A DNA stretch of 64,000 bases from Sphingomonadaceae bacterium 3R27E2-A (GTDB taxonomy: Bacteria; Pseudomonadota; Alphaproteobacteria; Sphingomonadales; Sphingomonadaceae), in assembly GCA_005503165.1 (NCBI GenBank), contig SCNT01000002.1:62001-126000 (forward strand), given 5' to 3'. Each line of letters begins with the position of its first letter. Position 1 is the stretch's first letter. Under the pieces are notes generated by a model. That model did not search any database. It was not told the DNA's origin and worked only from the letters and a program-made list of their open reading frames with translations. This document shows, piece after piece, positions 28,466-37,895 of the stretch. Position numbers and translations under genes: made by a program.

Positions 28466-30820
28466 GTGAACAGGGTGGCAAACGATCCGATTCCGACCGA
28501 CGAGATTCCCGTGCGCGCGCTGCTCGGGCTGAATCCGCGCGGCCAGGACATCGGCGACCTCAGGCAACTCCAGCTGGCGCCGCTCAAGGGGCGCGGCAAG
28601 CTGCGCCTCCTGATGGGGCTCGGCATGACGATCGTCGCGGTGCTCACCATGCTGAGCACCATATCGCTCGCCATCGCCGGCGGCTGGGCCGCGGCCACCA
28701 TCCTCTTCACCATCTGGTCGTGGCGGGTCGTCTCGCGCCTGCCGCTCGGCGAGCTCCGGCATTCGGGCGCCGCCGAGTTCGCGCTCTGCCACCGCCATGC
28801 CGCCTATTCGGCGATCGTCTGGGCGGCTCCCTTCTGGCTGCAGGGCCTGTCGCCCTCGCCCGATCACATATTGTCGATGTGGACCGTCGCGCTGCTGATG
28901 ATGCTGACGCTCGCGATCGTTGCGCACACGCTGCCGATGGCGTGCCTGCTGTTCATCGGCCCCGTCAGCCTATCGGCCGCGGCCGCGCTGGTCGTCGCGG
29001 GCATGCCGGCGCAGGCGGGGATCGCGGTCGCCGCGGGTGCGTTGCTCTCGGGCTTCTGCCTTCGCTTCGCGCAAAGCCACGTTCGCTTCCGCCGCGCCGA
29101 GGAGGTGCTGCACGAAAAGACCGAGACGGTCAGCCTGCTGCTGCGCGAGTTCGAGGAAACCTCGGCCGACTGGCTGTGGCAGACCGACAACGCCCGCCGC
29201 CTGATCCATGTGACCCCGCGCCTCGCCTTCGCGCTCGGCTCGCCCGCCGACCAGCTCGAGGGATTGCCGCTGCTTCAGGCGCTGTCCGGCGACGCGTGGG
29301 AGACGGGCAATTTCCCAAAGAGCCTGCACGACATGGCCGAGCGGATGAAGCGGCGCGAGAGCTTCTCGAACCTGATCGTCCCGGTAACAATCGACGGCAC
29401 CCCGCGCTGGTGGGAATTGTCGGCCTCGCCGCGCCTCGACGAGGCGGGCAAGTTTCTCGGGTTCCGCGGCGTCGGCTCCGACGTCACCGAACAGCGCGCC
29501 TCGGCCGAGCAGATCGCCAAGATGGCGCGCTTCGACAATCTCACCGGGCTGCCCAATCGCCTCAGCCTGAACGAGGATCTCGAACGCGCGCTCACGCATG
29601 CGATCGAGGCCAAGACGCGCTGCGCATTGCTGATGATCGACCTCGACCGCTTCAAGGCGGTGAACGATACGCTCGGACACCCTGTCGGCGACAAATTGCT
29701 CGCGCAGGTCGCCGCGCGGCTCCGCAGCATGATGGAGCAGAGCATGACCTGCGGGCGGCTCGGCGGCGACGAATTCGGCGTCGTGCTCCACAACCTGCCG
29801 TCGGCCGAAGAGGCCGAAGGGCTCGCGCGCCGCATCATCGCAACCTTGAGCCGGCCCTATGTCGTCGACAATCATCAATTGTTCGTCGGCGCCAGCGTCG
29901 GTTACGCAATGGGCCCGCAGGACGGCGCGACGGTCGAGACGCTGACGCGCAATGCCGACCTCGCGCTCTACAAGTCGAAGGACAAGGGCGGCAATGTCGT
30001 CGCGGGCTATGTCGCCTCGCTCCATGCTCAGGCCGAGGAACGCCGCGTGATGGAGCAGGAGCTGCGCGGCGCGCTCGATCGCCGCGAGTTCGAGCTCTAT
30101 TACCAGCCCGTCGTCACCGCCAATGACGGTACGCTCAACGGTTTCGAGGCGCTGATCCGCTGGAACAACCAAAACCTCGGCAATGTCTCGCCCGGCCGCT
30201 TCATTCCGCTGGCCGAGGATAGCCGCCTGATCTCGCCGATCGGCGAATGGGTGCTGCGCACCGCCTGTCACGAGGCGATGCGCTGGCCTTCGAACCTCAA
30301 GGTCGCGGTCAACGTCTCGGCCGAACAGCTAACCGACCCGGCCTTTGCCTCGGTCGTGGTCTCGGCGCTGGCGCAGAGCGGTCTGCCGCCACACCGGCTC
30401 GAGATCGAGGTCACCGAAAGCGTGTTCCTCCGCGATGGCGGCGGCGCGGCGCAATTGCTCGACCAGCTGATCAGCCTCGGCATCCGCCTCAGCCTCGACG
30501 ATTTCGGCACCGGCTATTCGTCGCTCGGTTACCTTCGCAAGACGCAATTTTCGACGATCAAGGTCGATCGCAGTTTCGTGGTGGGCGCGGCCAAGGGCGT
30601 CACCGAATCGATCGCGATCATCCGCGCCGTCGTCGCGCTTGCCGACAGCCTCGGCATGTCGACGACCGCCGAGGGCGCCGAGAGCGAGGTTGAGGTCGAG
30701 ACGATTCGCAGCCTCGGCTGCAGCAATATCCAGGGCTATTATTACGGCCGCCCGATGCCCGCAGCCGACGTGCTGACGCTCTTCCGCCCGCCCGCCGGAC
30801 AGGCCGTCGCCGCCGCCTGA
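28466..30820 (+). CDS. Membrane GGDEF-EAL protein (cyclic di-GMP turnover)
   Basis: 784 residues. About five hydrophobic segments lie between residues 45 and 205. A PAS-like region follows (about 225-345, DWLWQTDNARRLIHVTP, SASPRLDEAGKFLGFRGVGSDVTEQ split). The GGDEF domain has intact GGDEF at about 433-437, and the EAL domain has GFEALIRWNN at about 559, DDFGTGYSSLGYL and later catalytic residues. Both motifs are intact, so cyclase and phosphodiesterase activity are both possible. Signals would be sensed through the membrane and PAS parts. Start is GTG and uncertain. It lies 85 bases after the fatty acyl-AMP ligase; the same order occurs in related genomes from memory, but this was not checked. 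Confidence 0.92.
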   Translation: MNRVANDPIPTDEIPVRALLGLNPRGQDIGDLRQLQLAPLKGRGKLRLLMGLGMTIVAVLTMLSTISLAIAGGWAAATILFTIWSWRVVSRLPLGELRHSGAAEFALCHRHAAYSAIVWAAPFWLQGLSPSPDHILSMWTVALLMMLTLAIVAHTLPMACLLFIGPVSLSAAAALVVAGMPAQAGIAVAAGALLSGFCLRFAQSHVRFRRAEEVLHEKTETVSLLLREFEETSADWLWQTDNARRLIHVTPRLAFALGSPADQLEGLPLLQALSGDAWETGNFPKSLHDMAERMKRRESFSNLIVPVTIDGTPRWWELSASPRLDEAGKFLGFRGVGSDVTEQRASAEQIAKMARFDNLTGLPNRLSLNEDLERALTHAIEAKTRCALLMIDLDRFKAVNDTLGHPVGDKLLAQVAARLRSMMEQSMTCGRLGGDEFGVVLHNLPSAEEAEGLARRIIATLSRPYVVDNHQLFVGASVGYAMGPQDGATVETLTRNADLALYKSKDKGGNVVAGYVASLHAQAEERRVMEQELRGALDRREFELYYQPVVTANDGTLNGFEALIRWNNQNLGNVSPGRFIPLAEDSRLISPIGEWVLRTACHEAMRWPSNLKVAVNVSAEQLTDPAFASVVVSALAQSGLPPHRLEIEVTESVFLRDGGGAAQLLDQLISLGIRLSLDDFGTGYSSLGYLRKTQFSTIKVDRSFVVGAAKGVTESIAIIRAVVALADSLGMSTTAEGAESEVEVETIRSLGCSNIQGYYYGRPMPAADVLTLFRPPAGQAVAAA

Positions 30821-30985
30821 CGCGGCGAGCCGAGCCTCTCAGTCGACGAGTCGAGCGGGCTTTCAAAAGGTTCCCCGGCTCACCCCGCCAGCGATGCAAT
30901 TCGTCGCGCGTCGGGTGGTTTGTCGCGCTGGCCGTGGCAGAGACGATCCAACGCTTGAACGCAAGCCAAACGGGGGTCGCTTTCC

Positions 30986-31567
30986 ATGTCAGCCAGCCGC
31001 TTTTCAGCAGCCATTGTCGCATGCGCCATGCTGCTCGCTACCGTGCTGACTGCCACCCCCGCCGCCGCCGCTTCCTACCTCCAGTGCGTTCCCTTCGCGC
31101 GCGCCGAATCGGGCGTCGAGATCCGCGGCAACGCCGGGACCTGGTGGGCGCAGGCCGCGGGCCAGTATGAGCGCGGCGACGAACCGCGCGAAGGGGCGGT
31201 CATGGCCTTCGCCGGCACGCGCGCGATGCCGATCGGCCATGTCGCGGTAGTCAAGAAGATCGTCGGCGACCGCGAAATCCTGATCGACCATGCCAACTGG
31301 TCGCCGATCAACGGCCGCCGCGGCCAGATCGAGCGTAACGTCCGCGTCGTCGACGTCAGCGCCGCCGGCGACTGGAGCATGGTCCGCGTATGGTATGCTC
31401 CCATCGGCGACCTGGGCCTCCGCCCCAACCCGGTGCAGGGCTTCATCTACCCCGGCACGAACGGCAGCCCGCGCAAGGCGCCGAGCTTTGAAGCGCCGGT
31501 GTGGGCCAGCAACGACTGGAAACCCGGCAACGACCTCGACCTGATCGCCGCCTCGCTCGGCCAGTAA
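30986..31567 (+). CDS. Exported CHAP-domain amidase/endopeptidase
   Basis: 193 residues with a signal peptide ending PAAAA (residues 1-29). The CHAP (NlpC/P60-like) domain follows: catalytic Cys34 in YLQCVPFAR and His85 in PIGHVAVV, then the polar partner probably N104 in DHANWSP. This pattern is common in sphingomonads. The family cleaves peptidoglycan cross-bridges or stem peptides. A C-terminal stretch (about 145-193) of unknown role contains PVQGFIYPGT and WKPGNDLDLIAASLGQ. Confidence 0.92.
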   Translation: MSASRFSAAIVACAMLLATVLTATPAAAASYLQCVPFARAESGVEIRGNAGTWWAQAAGQYERGDEPREGAVMAFAGTRAMPIGHVAVVKKIVGDREILIDHANWSPINGRRGQIERNVRVVDVSAAGDWSMVRVWYAPIGDLGLRPNPVQGFIYPGTNGSPRKAPSFEAPVWASNDWKPGNDLDLIAASLGQ

Positions 31568-31649
31568 GTGCACGGCGCTCCGGCGTCATCCATCCGACGA
31601 TCAGAAAATATCAGGTCGGCCGTTTTCGGGCCGTTGCGGCCGCCATAAT

Positions 31650-31791
31650 CCTCCCTGTCGCGCAGCGATGGGGAGGGGGACCGCCCAAAGGGCGGTGGAG
31701 GGGCCGATGCCCGAAACGTCGGCCCAAGGCCGCTGCCCCTCCACCATGCTTCGCATGGTCCCCCTCCCCACGGCTTCGCCGCAGGGAGGAT
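31650..31791. repeat. Palindromic repeat, family B-like, 142 bp
   Basis: The ends are CCTCCCTGTCGCGCAGCGAT and a near-complement ending GCAGGGAGG. Further inward, GGGGGACCGCCCAAAGGGCG and a matching arm lie around the centre. The sequence at its left end recurs at 51692-51718. It fills most of the 293-base gap between the CHAP gene and DUF3297; nothing else is recognised in this gap. Confidence 0.75.
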
Positions 31792-31860
31792 CAGGATCGC
31801 CCGCTCCCCACCTCAAAGCCGCCGCCGACGACGACGGCGAACCCAGCGCCCCCGGCCGCC

Positions 31861-32142
31861 TCAGTCTTCCGATGCCGTCGCGTCGCCCTCGTCACCCTCG
31901 GCCGCGATATCCTCGAACCAGGCTTCGACCTCCCCCGACAGCTTGATCGTCATCGGCTGGCCGAAGCGGTCCTTCGACTTGCCAGCGGCGACGCGGATCC
32001 ACCCTTCGGAGATCGAATATTCCTCGACGTCGGTGCGCTCCTTGCCCTTGAAGCGGATGCCGATGCCGCGCTGGAGCACCTCCATGTCGAAATGCGGCGA
32101 GCGCGGGTTGGTCGACAGATGGTCGGGGGGCGTGTCGGTCAT
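31861..32142 (-). CDS. DUF3297 family protein
   Basis: 93 residues with the DUF3297 signature: TDTPPDHLSTNPRSPHFD, RGIGIRFKGKERTDVEEY, ISEGWIRVAAGKSKDR and GEVEAWFE. Highly conserved small cytosolic protein of proteobacteria; function unknown. The ATG chosen is 15 bases inside a possible earlier ATG; the later one matches family N-termini and has GGGAATT upstream. The gene begins 16 bases after the T-run of the terminator that ends the upstream receptor transcript. Confidence 0.88.
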   Translation of the reverse strand: MTDTPPDHLSTNPRSPHFDMEVLQRGIGIRFKGKERTDVEEYSISEGWIRVAAGKSKDRFGQPMTIKLSGEVEAWFEDIAAEGDEGDATASED

Positions 32143-32157
32143 GATGGCAATTCCCAT

Positions 32158-32192
32158 AAAAAGATGGCGCGGCCCTAGGGAGCCGCGCCATC
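32158..32192 (-). terminator. Intrinsic terminator of the second TonB receptor gene
   Basis: A perfect 11-bp stem (GATGGCGCGGC and its complement) with an eight-base loop is followed on this strand by TTTTT. It lies about 30 bases past the receptor stop and just ahead of DUF3297. Confidence 0.85.
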
Positions 32193-32223
32193 AACGTCAA
32201 TCGGGAAGCGGGTTCGCAGAGTG

Positions 32224-34563
32224 TCAGAAGTCGCCCTTCAGCGTCACGAAGAACTGCTGCGGCGCCCCGGCGAGCAGGGTCTGGGCGTCGCCGCGGTTGG
32301 CGAAGCCGTTGGTGCCGATCGTCGAGATATATTCCTTGTCGAACAGGTTCGTCGCATTCGCCTGGATCATCAGGCCATTCAGCGCGCCCGCGGTGAAGCG
32401 ATAGCCGACGCTGGCGTCGACGATCGCGAACCCGCCGACCTCGGCGTCGTTCTCGAACGAATAATAGCGCTTCGAGGTGTAGTTCACGCCCGCGCGCAGG
32501 AAGAGATTGCCATTGTCCCAGGTCACCTCGCCCTTGGCGAGATGCTTGGGCGAATTGACCACCGTCTTGCCCGCGGTCGCCGCGATCACGACATTCGCGG
32601 CGTTGACGACATCGTCGCGATATTCGGCGTCGTTATACGCATAGGAGCCGAACAGCGAGAGTTCGGGGGTGACGCGGAAGGTGCCCGCGGCCTCGATGCC
32701 CCATGTGCGCACGTCGCCGACATTCTGCAGGATCGCCGGGTTGCCCTGGATGCCCGAGCCGTTGGCGAACGCGATGATGCGGTCCTTGAAGTCGACATAA
32801 TAGCCCGCGACCACGCCCTGGAAGACGGGCGACCTGGTACGGAAGCCGAGTTCGTAGGTGGTCGAGGTCTCGGGCTTGAGATCGAGCGCGTCGAAGCCCG
32901 CCTGCGTCGTCGCGAAAGGCCCGCCGGTCGCCGACGATTCGAACGCGCGCATATTCTGGGTGAAGCTCGCGAAGACTTCGTTGTCGTCGTTCAGGCGATA
33001 GAGCAGCCCGGCCTGCGGCAGGAACCAGTCCTTCGCGACCGTGCGGCCCGAGGCGAGCCCGCCGGCGATGATCGGCCTGGCCTCATTGGTGACCTTCAGC
33101 CCCTTCCAGCCCGCGTTGATCTGGACCGATCCCAGGTCGAGCGTGTCCTGCACATGATATTGCAGCGTCTCGGTCTTGAAATCGAATGCCCATTGGGTCG
33201 CGAGCGGATCCTTGGGGAATTTCAGGCTGCCGCGGCTTGGCGCGCCTGCGGTGTTGGCGAGGCCGTAGAAGCGCCGCGCCTGGTTGAAATCATTGTCCTC
33301 GTACCACAGCCCGACATCGATCGTGTTCGCGCCGATGGTGACCGCGCTCGACGCGACGACGCCGAAGCGCTCGATCGCATATTCGGTGGTGCGGATCGTG
33401 ATCGGGGCTCCGCCGGGGGTCGTGACATAAGGGGTGAACCACAGGCCGCGGCCGCGGTTGCTGTGGTAATAGCCGGTCGCTTTCAGCGTCCAGTTTTCGC
33501 TCACCGGCAACTCGCCGCCGACGCCAGCGAGCCAGTCCTTGCGCAGGCCCGACGCGTCGTAATAGGCGTCGTCGACGGTCAGGATCGGCGCCGGGAAGGC
33601 TTCGCCCACCCCGGCATAGGGCGCGGTGAAGGTCGAGCCCAGCGGCAGGCTGCCATTGGCGACCCCGGCGTTGAACGCCGCGCGCGCAACCTGATTCTGG
33701 TAGATTTGCGCGACGCGGACCGCGAGGTCCCAGTCCTTGGCGAAATTGTCCCAGTCATAGCCGAGGCGGTTCACCATCTCGGCGCTCAGGTCCTGATAGT
33801 CGTTCTCGGCGCGGTCCGAATAGTTGACGAAGCCGAAGAGCTTGCCGTCGCCCACCGGCTGGACGATTCGCGCATTGACCTGGTGCTGGCGCTGCACGCC
33901 ATCGCCCTTCCACTTTTCGGCGTCCTGCCACGCATAGCTGACGGTCAGCAGCGGCCCGCCGGGCATGATTTCGCCGCTGTCGAGGCGGACATAGGCGCGC
34001 TTGGTCTCTTCGCTGCCATAGGTGCCCGAAAACTCGACCCCCATGTCGGGCTTGGGATCGCGCGAGAAGAATTCGATCGTGCCGCCGAGGTTGCTCGACG
34101 AAGCGGCCCCGAGCGCGCCCGCGCCCTGCGCGACCTCGACGCGGCCGACATTCTCGCTGATGATGGCGCGGCTGATGTGCAGGCCGTTGTGGTTGCCGTA
34201 GCTCATGTCGCCGAGCGGAATGCCGTCGAGCGTGAAGCCGAGCTGGTTCTGGCTGAAGCCGCGGATCGAGATGCGCGACGACCATTCATAGGCGCCGAAC
34301 GGGTCGGCGGACTGGAAGTTGACGCCGGGCAGCTTGTCGATCGCCTTGAGCGGACTGATTCCTGCAACCTCAAGCGCGATGTCGGCGGCGCCGAGTTCCT
34401 GGACCTGGCGTGCTTCGCCGATGCCGAGCACGACGATCTCGTCGCCCGCGCCCGCATCGGCAGCGGCGCTTTCGGCGGCTTCTTCGGCAAAGGCCGGCGT
34501 CGCGGCCAGCAAAGCGACCAGCGCGGCACCCGCGCGCAGGCGGCGGCTCTTGTTATGTTTCAT
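32224..34563 (-). CDS. TonB-dependent receptor
   Basis: 779-residue outer-membrane receptor. The start ATG (AGGGGACTC upstream) opens a signal peptide ending PAFA (residue 26). A TonB-box-like segment (DEIVVLGIG) follows, then the plug (about 50-165, with RISIRGFSQNQLGFTLDGIPLGD split and GRVEVAQGAGALGA) and a barrel ending in FFVTLKGDF with terminal Phe. The substrate is not evident. Unlike the first receptor it has no PepSY partner; it is divergent from an exported CHAT protein with a 202-base gap that must hold both promoters. Confidence 0.93.
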   Translation of the reverse strand: MKHNKSRRLRAGAALVALLAATPAFAEEAAESAAADAGAGDEIVVLGIGEARQVQELGAADIALEVAGISPLKAIDKLPGVNFQSADPFGAYEWSSRISIRGFSQNQLGFTLDGIPLGDMSYGNHNGLHISRAIISENVGRVEVAQGAGALGAASSSNLGGTIEFFSRDPKPDMGVEFSGTYGSEETKRAYVRLDSGEIMPGGPLLTVSYAWQDAEKWKGDGVQRQHQVNARIVQPVGDGKLFGFVNYSDRAENDYQDLSAEMVNRLGYDWDNFAKDWDLAVRVAQIYQNQVARAAFNAGVANGSLPLGSTFTAPYAGVGEAFPAPILTVDDAYYDASGLRKDWLAGVGGELPVSENWTLKATGYYHSNRGRGLWFTPYVTTPGGAPITIRTTEYAIERFGVVASSAVTIGANTIDVGLWYEDNDFNQARRFYGLANTAGAPSRGSLKFPKDPLATQWAFDFKTETLQYHVQDTLDLGSVQINAGWKGLKVTNEARPIIAGGLASGRTVAKDWFLPQAGLLYRLNDDNEVFASFTQNMRAFESSATGGPFATTQAGFDALDLKPETSTTYELGFRTRSPVFQGVVAGYYVDFKDRIIAFANGSGIQGNPAILQNVGDVRTWGIEAAGTFRVTPELSLFGSYAYNDAEYRDDVVNAANVVIAATAGKTVVNSPKHLAKGEVTWDNGNLFLRAGVNYTSKRYYSFENDAEVGGFAIVDASVGYRFTAGALNGLMIQANATNLFDKEYISTIGTNGFANRGDAQTLLAGAPQQFFVTLKGDF

Positions 34564-34765
34564 CTGGAGAGTCCCCTTAGCCCGCGCCGAAATGGCGTCG
34601 GGACGCGCCGAGGCTTTAGGGAGGCGATATTGCTGCGCCGCGGCACAGGCATGACCCCGCGATGACAGGAAGGCGAAAGCGATTGTCACGAACGCCGCGC
34701 GCCCTTGCAGGCTCCTCCAAAGCTTGGCAAAAGCGGCGCAGGGTCGCGTATCGGGAAGTCCAGTC

Positions 34766-37708
34766 ATGACGATACGCCGGGCGAGCCTCGCCCTTTCCGC
34801 GGCGCTGCTGGCCTCGGCCGCCCTGCCCGCCTTTGCCGACGAGCCGCCGCCACCCGCCTGCGCGGGCGACAAGAATCCCGATTGCGACGAGGCCGCCAAC
34901 CAGATCGTCCGCGATGCGGTGAAGCGTTTCGAATCGCTGGAGGGCGAGGGCCAGGTCGAGGCCGCCCTCCTCCTCGTCGATCTTGCGGCCAAACATCGCG
35001 GCCGGATGTCCAAAGATAATCTGTTCAGCCTCGACACCGGCCTGTGGATCTATTTTCGCAGCGACCGCGAACCGGGCGACGCGGAATATCGACGCGTCAC
35101 CGACCGGATGCGCGGCTATGCAGCGCGCGCCGCGGCGGCGAAGGACGTCGAGGGCGAACTCTTCTTCCTCGACTGGATGAGCCTCGGCATCCCCTATGAG
35201 GACCGCTTGCCGCACGCCCGCCTGATCCATCGCCGCGCCGCCGAACATGGCCTGCTCGCCGGGGGCCCGGCCGTCGGCGCCCGCGTTCAACTCGAAATAT
35301 ACGGCCGCTCGCTGCTCGAGGAGGGGCGTTATGCCGAAGTCGCGCGCGCCCTCGACGACACTTTCGCCGAATTGAACGCCGCGGGGATGGAAACGGCAGA
35401 CGTCTGGGAATTGCAGCTGCGCTATGCCGAAGCACTGACGCTGGTGCGCCGCGACGAGGAATCGGATCGCGCCTTCGACGCGCTGATGACGATGATGCAG
35501 GCGCCGCGCTATAACGACTATCAGCGCCAGTTCGCGAACAACCAGATCAGCTATTACCGCAACATCTCCGGCCGCTTCGCCGCGGCCGAGGGGCCCGGGC
35601 GGATTGCCGCGACCGAGGGTGAGCGGCTGAACGGCCGCGACGCCATCGGCACCCAGAAGTCGCGCTACAATTTCGCGCTCGCACTGCTCGGCCAAGGCAA
35701 GGCCGACGAGTCGCTGCCCTATTTCGAGGAAGCGCTGCCGCTGCAGCTCGAGGCCGAAAAGGGCGAGTGGCGCGACAGCAAGACCGACACGATCATCCTG
35801 CTCACCACCCTCGCCCGCGCGCGCGCGCAGGTGAAGGGACGCGAGGCCGACGGGCTGGCGGCGGCGATCGACGCGGCCGACCGGCTCCGCCAGCGGCGTG
35901 ATGCCGGGTTCAAGGGCAACGACGCCAACCCCGCGGTCGCCGCGCTCGCCAAGGCGGTCGCGCGCGGCACCCGCCGCAATCCGCAATCGGGCGCGTTCGA
36001 CATGGTGCTCTTCGCGGGCTGGGCGGCGCGCGGCGGCGAGGCCGATGCGCTGAACCCCGCCTTCCTCGCGGCGCAGGATTTGACGCTGACCGACGCCGGC
36101 GATGCGATCAGCGAAGCTGCGGCGCGCGACCTCGCCGGCACCGGCCCGCTCGGCGACCTCGTTCGCCAGCGCCAGGACGCCGCGCAGGCGGTGGTGTCGC
36201 TGAACCAGCGCTACCGCGACCAGTCGCTCGGCAGGGACGAGGCGAAAGCCGCCGCGCTGCGCGCCGAGCTGGACGCCGCGGCGGCCCGGCTCGCCCCGCT
36301 CGACGCGCGCATCGCCGCCGAATTCCCCGACTATGCGACGCTCGTCACCCCCAAGGCGATCGACGTCGCCGCGGTGCAGGCGCTGCTCGCCCCCGACGAG
36401 GCGGTGCTGATGCTGCTGCCGTCCGAGGGTCATCATTATGCCTTCGCCATCTCGAAGGCCGCCGCGCGCTGGCACCGCATCGACGAGGGCGCGGCGCTCG
36501 TCGCCGCCGACGTCGCGCGGCTCAAATGCCGGATCGACGAGAATAGCTGCTCGCTGTCCGACTATAATGCGCTGCTCGAGGCGCAGGAACGCGGCGCGAC
36601 GAGCCCGATCGACGAACGCTACCCGCGCTACGATCGCGCCGCCGCGTACCGCCTCTACCAGCAGCTGGTCGCCCCGGTCGCCGAAGCTTTGCCCGAGGGC
36701 GGGCGCATCTATACCGTCGCGAGCGGGCCGATCGCCGGACTGCCGCTCGCCGCGCTCGTCGCGAGCACGCCCGCGAGCGACCCCGAAAGCGGTGCGGTGA
36801 CCGACCTCGTGGCGACCGACTGGCTCGCGAAACATTATCGCTTCGTCACTTTGCCGTCGGTCAGCGCACTCGCGCTGGCGCAGCGCGCCGATTCGCCCGC
36901 CGCCGCAGCGCGCCGCCCCGAACTCGTCGCTTATGGCGCGCCAACGCTCGTGGGCAGCGGCAAGGCGGCGGCGCGCGGCGAGGGCGCGCCGCTGCGCAAA
37001 CGCGGCGGCGTCGGCGTGCGCAGCGCCGGTCTGACACTTGCCGAGGGCGACAAGACGATTGCCTCGGTCGACAAGCTCCGCCGGCTCGACCCGCTGCCCG
37101 GCACCGTCGTCGAACTCACCAAATTGTCGGCGGCGATCTCGCGTGGCGACGGGCTTCGTCTCGGCCCGAAAGCGACCGAGAGCGCGGTCAAGGCCGACCG
37201 CGAGCTGCCCCGCGCGATTTCGGTCGTGTTTGCTACCCACGGGCTGCTGCCCGGCGAAATGGGCACCGGCTCCGAGCCGGGGCTGGTGCTCACCCCGCCG
37301 GGCAAGGCGAGCCTGACCGACGACGGATTGCTCACCGCGAGCGAAGCGGCGGCACTGTCGCTCTCGGCGCGCTGGGTCGTGCTGTCGGCGTGCAACACCG
37401 CGACCCCGGGGGTCGAGGCGGGGGCGAGCGGCGAATCGCTGTCGAGCCTCGCGCGCAGCTTCCTCTATGCAGGCGCCGACAATCTGCTCGCGAGCCACTG
37501 GCGCGTCGCCGACGACGCCACCGCGGCCCTAACCGTCGAAGCGCTGGCGAACCGCGACGCCTCGCCCGCCACCGCGCTTGCCGCTGCAATGGAAGCGGTG
37601 CGCTCCGGGCGGCGAGCCGACGGCAGCGCGGTCGAGGGCTGGGCGCCGCATTGGGCGCATCCGGCGAGCTGGGCGCCCTTCACCCTGATCACCAACCGCG
37701 ACCGCTGA
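34766..37708 (+). CDS. Exported CHAT-domain protease-like protein
   Basis: 980 residues. The start ATG (GGGAAGTCC upstream) opens a signal peptide ending PAFA (residue 23), so the protein is predicted to leave the cytoplasm; an earlier in-frame start at 34724 would mask the signal. A long helical, TPR-like region covers about 50-560. The caspase-like CHAT domain covers about 640-980, with the catalytic dyad H825 in FATHGLL and C876 in LSACNTAT. A conserved segment SGESLSSLARSFLYAGADNLL follows. CHAT proteins are cysteine proteases; cytosolic ones act in defence (for example TPR-CHAT with gasdermins or type III CRISPR), but periplasmic ones have no known substrate. Both catalytic residues are present. 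Confidence 0.9.
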   Translation: MTIRRASLALSAALLASAALPAFADEPPPPACAGDKNPDCDEAANQIVRDAVKRFESLEGEGQVEAALLLVDLAAKHRGRMSKDNLFSLDTGLWIYFRSDREPGDAEYRRVTDRMRGYAARAAAAKDVEGELFFLDWMSLGIPYEDRLPHARLIHRRAAEHGLLAGGPAVGARVQLEIYGRSLLEEGRYAEVARALDDTFAELNAAGMETADVWELQLRYAEALTLVRRDEESDRAFDALMTMMQAPRYNDYQRQFANNQISYYRNISGRFAAAEGPGRIAATEGERLNGRDAIGTQKSRYNFALALLGQGKADESLPYFEEALPLQLEAEKGEWRDSKTDTIILLTTLARARAQVKGREADGLAAAIDAADRLRQRRDAGFKGNDANPAVAALAKAVARGTRRNPQSGAFDMVLFAGWAARGGEADALNPAFLAAQDLTLTDAGDAISEAAARDLAGTGPLGDLVRQRQDAAQAVVSLNQRYRDQSLGRDEAKAAALRAELDAAAARLAPLDARIAAEFPDYATLVTPKAIDVAAVQALLAPDEAVLMLLPSEGHHYAFAISKAAARWHRIDEGAALVAADVARLKCRIDENSCSLSDYNALLEAQERGATSPIDERYPRYDRAAAYRLYQQLVAPVAEALPEGGRIYTVASGPIAGLPLAALVASTPASDPESGAVTDLVATDWLAKHYRFVTLPSVSALALAQRADSPAAAARRPELVAYGAPTLVGSGKAAARGEGAPLRKRGGVGVRSAGLTLAEGDKTIASVDKLRRLDPLPGTVVELTKLSAAISRGDGLRLGPKATESAVKADRELPRAISVVFATHGLLPGEMGTGSEPGLVLTPPGKASLTDDGLLTASEAAALSLSARWVVLSACNTATPGVEAGASGESLSSLARSFLYAGADNLLASHWRVADDATAALTVEALANRDASPATALAAAMEAVRSGRRADGSAVEGWAPHWAHPASWAPFTLITNRDR

Positions 37709-37895
37709 TCCGGCGCCGCCGGGCCATCGCCGGACTGGTGCGGCGTCTGCCCCGCAGGCAAACCGGGCTTTGGTTCCATGCCGGAGCGCGCGCAGCGGGA
37801 TCGAGGCCGCCGATGCATGGACAAGCCGTTCCGCGGCTCGATCGGGGCAGACGCGTCGCTTTTCGACCAGACGCCGCCGCCAAGACCTGCAGCAG

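Noticed and set aside
34616-37498. Minus-strand frame of 960 codons over the CHAT gene
   Set aside because: Shadow of the CHAT gene, which has a signal peptide and catalytic dyad on the other strand.
34766-37708. CHAT protein as part of a CRISPR or gasdermin-type defence
   Set aside because: No gasdermin-like, Cas or other defence partner lies nearby, and the signal peptide places it outside the cytoplasm.
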